Shown here one piece after another: positions 4,670-5,803 of a stretch of 5,803 nucleotides of DNA; position 1 is the first letter of the stretch, and the number at the start of each line of letters is the position of its first letter. Both the position numbers and the translations under genes were made by a program. The DNA is taken from the NCBI GenBank assembly GCA_001804205.1, contig MHFM01000017.1, positions 1 through 5,803 on the forward strand. The letters are read 5' to 3'. The notes beneath the pieces were generated by a model. That model was not told where the DNA came from, did not search any database, and saw only the letters and a list, made by a program, of their open reading frames with translations. Source of the stretch: Omnitrophica bacterium RIFCSPLOWO2_01_FULL_45_10b. GTDB lineage: Bacteria > Omnitrophota > Omnitrophia > Omnitrophales > Danuiimicrobiaceae.

Positions 4670-5622
4670 TTTTCACGCTGTACGCCGTACACAGTACGCT
4701 GTACGATGATCTTTAGTAGTTGTTTTGGCTCCTTACAAATGTAATCTGCTTTTTCTTTTTTAAATTCGCGTTTCATTTCTCTCTGTAAAGTCGAAGCTCC
4801 TAAATAACCGCAAGAAGCAATTTTGATTTCTTTCCCCGCTTTTTTTGCCGCCAAGATGTCATCCGGCAAATCGCCCACATAAAGATAGCGTAAATTACGA
4901 CCGAGTTTGGCCGCAATTTTCAGAAGTCCGTAAGGATGAGGCTTTTTCAAATCCTTCGGAGTTTCATCCGTCGTCATCATGGCGTCAATAAAAAAATCCA
5001 TTTTGAAGCGGCGCAGCGCGAATTCTGCTTCCTCGCGGTTACGCCCCGTCACGATTCCGAGCCTAAACCCTCGGCGTTTTAAATCTTTCAGGAATGATTT
5101 TGGAATCAAAGGCTTTTCATTCCATACAAAATCGCTTAGATAAAATCTCTGAAAAATCTCAGCAATTCTCTTGAGCGATACCATCTCTTTTATCTTGAGA
5201 TTGCTTCGCTTCCTGCCTGCCGGCAGGCAAGACGCTCGCAATGACGTCATTGCGAGGCAACGTTCCAGATGAGGCCGAAGCAATCTCTCAATTCCTTTTA
5301 TACCAAGAGGTCTTTGCTTTATCTGTAGGACAAACTTTGGGATGTTTTTTACCCGAGCAAGCTCGAGCAAAGTGCACTTTTTTATTTTAAGACTTAGCAA
5401 ATAAAGCAGGAGGCCGTAACACGTGTCCCAATCGTCATTGAATCCACCCGCCCTTTTAAAAGTTTCAACGTCCTGACGGCTTAACAGCGGGTTTCTTGAC
5501 GATTGGAATTTCAGATGGCTGATGAGATAGGTTTCAACCGTTTTGCGAATGCAATCGGTGTACGATGCGCGCGTATCGATAAGGACATTGTCGATATCGA
5601 AAATAACCGCGTCGAATTTCAT
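4660..5622 (-). CDS. HAD-superfamily (subfamily IA) phosphatase-like protein with palindromic insertion
   Basis: A HAD hydrolase of 320 aa, cytosolic, with all four catalytic motifs: FDIDNVLID (nucleophile Asp9, acid/base Asp11), VTGR (Thr192), LKKPHP (Lys227) and VGDLPDD (Asp251, Asp255). Together with the cap-region signature FKRAGGFNDDWDTCY (55-69), the DNVLID start resembles a HAD IA subgroup seen in archaea and cyanobacteria and often labelled phosphoglycolate-phosphatase-like; the substrate is unknown. Residues 112-142 are encoded by a composite palindrome (5197-5287) that keeps the frame, adding an Arg/Leu-rich stretch containing CLPAGR to the cap. Residues 306-316 are encoded by the right inverted repeat of the downstream cassette, so the natural C-terminus probably ended near residue 305. 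The ATG is 3 nt after the ilvD stop, suggesting coupling. Catalytic residues are intact, so the gene may still be functional. Confidence 0.85.
   Translation of the reverse strand: MKFDAVIFDIDNVLIDTRASYTDCIRKTVETYLISHLKFQSSRNPLLSRQDVETFKRAGGFNDDWDTCYGLLLYLLSLKIKKCTLLELARVKNIPKFVLQIKQRPLGIKGIERLLRPHLERCLAMTSLRASCLPAGRKRSNLKIKEMVSLKRIAEIFQRFYLSDFVWNEKPLIPKSFLKDLKRRGFRLGIVTGRNREEAEFALRRFKMDFFIDAMMTTDETPKDLKKPHPYGLLKIAAKLGRNLRYLYVGDLPDDILAAKKAGKEIKIASCGYLGASTLQREMKREFKKEKADYICKEPKQLLKIIVQRTVYGVQREKWA
4675..4705 (-). repeat. 31-bp inverted repeat, right copy, inside the HAD 3' end
   Basis: Read on the - strand it begins CGTACAGCGTAC and ends GTACAGCGT. It matches the left copy at 27 of 31 positions. 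It lies wholly inside the last HAD codons and ends 6 nt before the first ATG of the four-helix-bundle gene, so it may also contribute that gene's 5' signals. Confidence 0.85.
5197..5287. repeat. 91-bp composite palindromic element inside the HAD gene
   Basis: The outer arms GAGATTGCTTCG (5197-5208) and CGAAGCAATCTC (5276-5287) are perfect 12-bp inverted repeats. Inside are two more perfect palindromes: TGCCTGCCGGCAGGCA (5214-5229) and a 22-bp one with 11-nt arms CTCGCAATGAC and its complement (5235-5256). The layout reads as two copies of one unit, GTCATTGCGAG...GAAGCAATCTC, joined head to head with different interiors. Short direct repeats CTTTTAT flank it at 5187-5193 and 5295-5301, 108 nt apart, which is exactly 36 codons. 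The HAD frame stays open through it on the - strand. It appears to be a dispersed palindrome tolerated as coding sequence. Confidence 0.85.
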
Positions 5623-5625
5623 CCC

Positions 5626-5803
5626 TTAACTCGTGACAGCGCCTTTGGAAGAGGAGGAAACAAGCTTGGCATATTTGGCCATCACACCGCTTGTGTAGCG
5701 CGGCTTAGGAAGCTTCCAAGTTTTAAAACGTTTCGCGATTTCGGATTTAGAAAGCGCCACATCCAGCCTTCGTTTTGGAATATCAAAGGTAATTTCATCG
5801 CCT
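5626..5803 (-). CDS. ilvD: Dihydroxyacid dehydratase IlvD, C-terminal 58 residues only
   Basis: IlvD dehydrates 2,3-dihydroxy acids to 2-oxo acids in valine, isoleucine and leucine synthesis and is itself an Fe-S enzyme. The partial frame, starting at the codon 5802-5800, reads GDEITFDIPKRRLDVALS, then EIAKRFKTWKLPKPRYTSGV and MAKYAKLVSSSSKGAVTS, ending TAA at 5628-5626. This is the standard IlvD C-terminus (the GD-I-FDIP-R-L-V-LS and YAKLVSSASKGAVT patterns). The catalytic core and cluster ligands are outside the window, upstream on the - strand. The HAD gene follows after 3 nt, so the two are probably co-transcribed. Confidence 0.93.
   Translation of the reverse strand, partial: GDEITFDIPKRRLDVALSKSEIAKRFKTWKLPKPRYTSGVMAKYAKLVSSSSKGAVTS

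Larger units (their letters stand above)
4283..4705. mobile_element. Candidate mobile cassette: inverted repeats bracketing a four-helix-bundle gene
   Basis: A 423-bp unit consists of one gene and nothing else between two inverted 31-bp repeats. It lies exactly between the stop of the 3D-domain gene and the 3' end of the HAD gene. No transposase is present, so mobility would need help in trans or some other mechanism. I did not find a convincing short target duplication at the outer ends. The call rests on architecture and is an inference. Confidence 0.45.

Noticed and set aside
5197..5287. HAD gene as a pseudogene because of the repeat insertion
   Set aside because: The frame is intact and all four HAD catalytic motifs are present, so there is no direct sign of inactivation.

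Overview
The window holds the downstream part of an iron-sulfur (Fe-S) cluster assembly operon on the + strand. It faces a shorter - strand cluster consisting of the 3' end of ilvD, a HAD-family phosphatase-like gene and a small four-helix-bundle gene. Every stretch over 300 bases is coding. Gene order and protein families indicate a bacterium with a SUF-type system of the SufS/SufU kind. The scattered palindromic repeats and the free-standing four-helix-bundle (23S rRNA intervening-sequence protein family) gene look like what I associate with uncultured lineages such as Omnitrophota, Elusimicrobiota or relatives. That placement is a low-confidence guess.

Positions 1-3799 (+): sufS (its first ~21 codons lie upstream of the window), sufU, sufT (MIP18/DUF59 family), a second cysteine desulfurase of the IscS/NifS class, and an A-type carrier (IscA/ErpA/SufA family). 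Together they cover sulfur mobilisation (two desulfurases of different classes), sulfur transfer (SufU), and cluster carriage or target maturation (SufT, A-type carrier). The scaffold genes sufB, sufC and sufD are not in the window and may lie upstream. A 58-bp imperfect palindrome sits between sufT and iscS. An extended -10 promoter-like motif sits just before the A-type carrier gene.

Positions 3821-4279 (+): a membrane-anchored 3D-domain protein, probably a cell-wall hydrolase-like protein, begins 21 nt after the A-type carrier stop and has a poorly defined TTG start.

Positions 4281-5803 (-): read in transcription order, the end of ilvD (dihydroxyacid dehydratase) is followed 3 nt later by the HAD gene, whose stop overlaps the four-helix-bundle gene. 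The four-helix-bundle gene is bracketed almost exactly by 31-bp inverted repeats (27 of 31 identical), so it resembles a small mobile cassette of about 423 bp. The repeat next to the HAD gene supplies the last codons of the HAD protein. The HAD gene also carries a 91-bp composite palindrome in frame, adding about 30 residues in its cap region, much like the protein-coding palindromic elements known from Rickettsia.

The most notable points are therefore the inverted-repeat-bounded four-helix-bundle cassette, the coding palindromic insertion, and the presence of two different desulfurase classes in one Fe-S operon.
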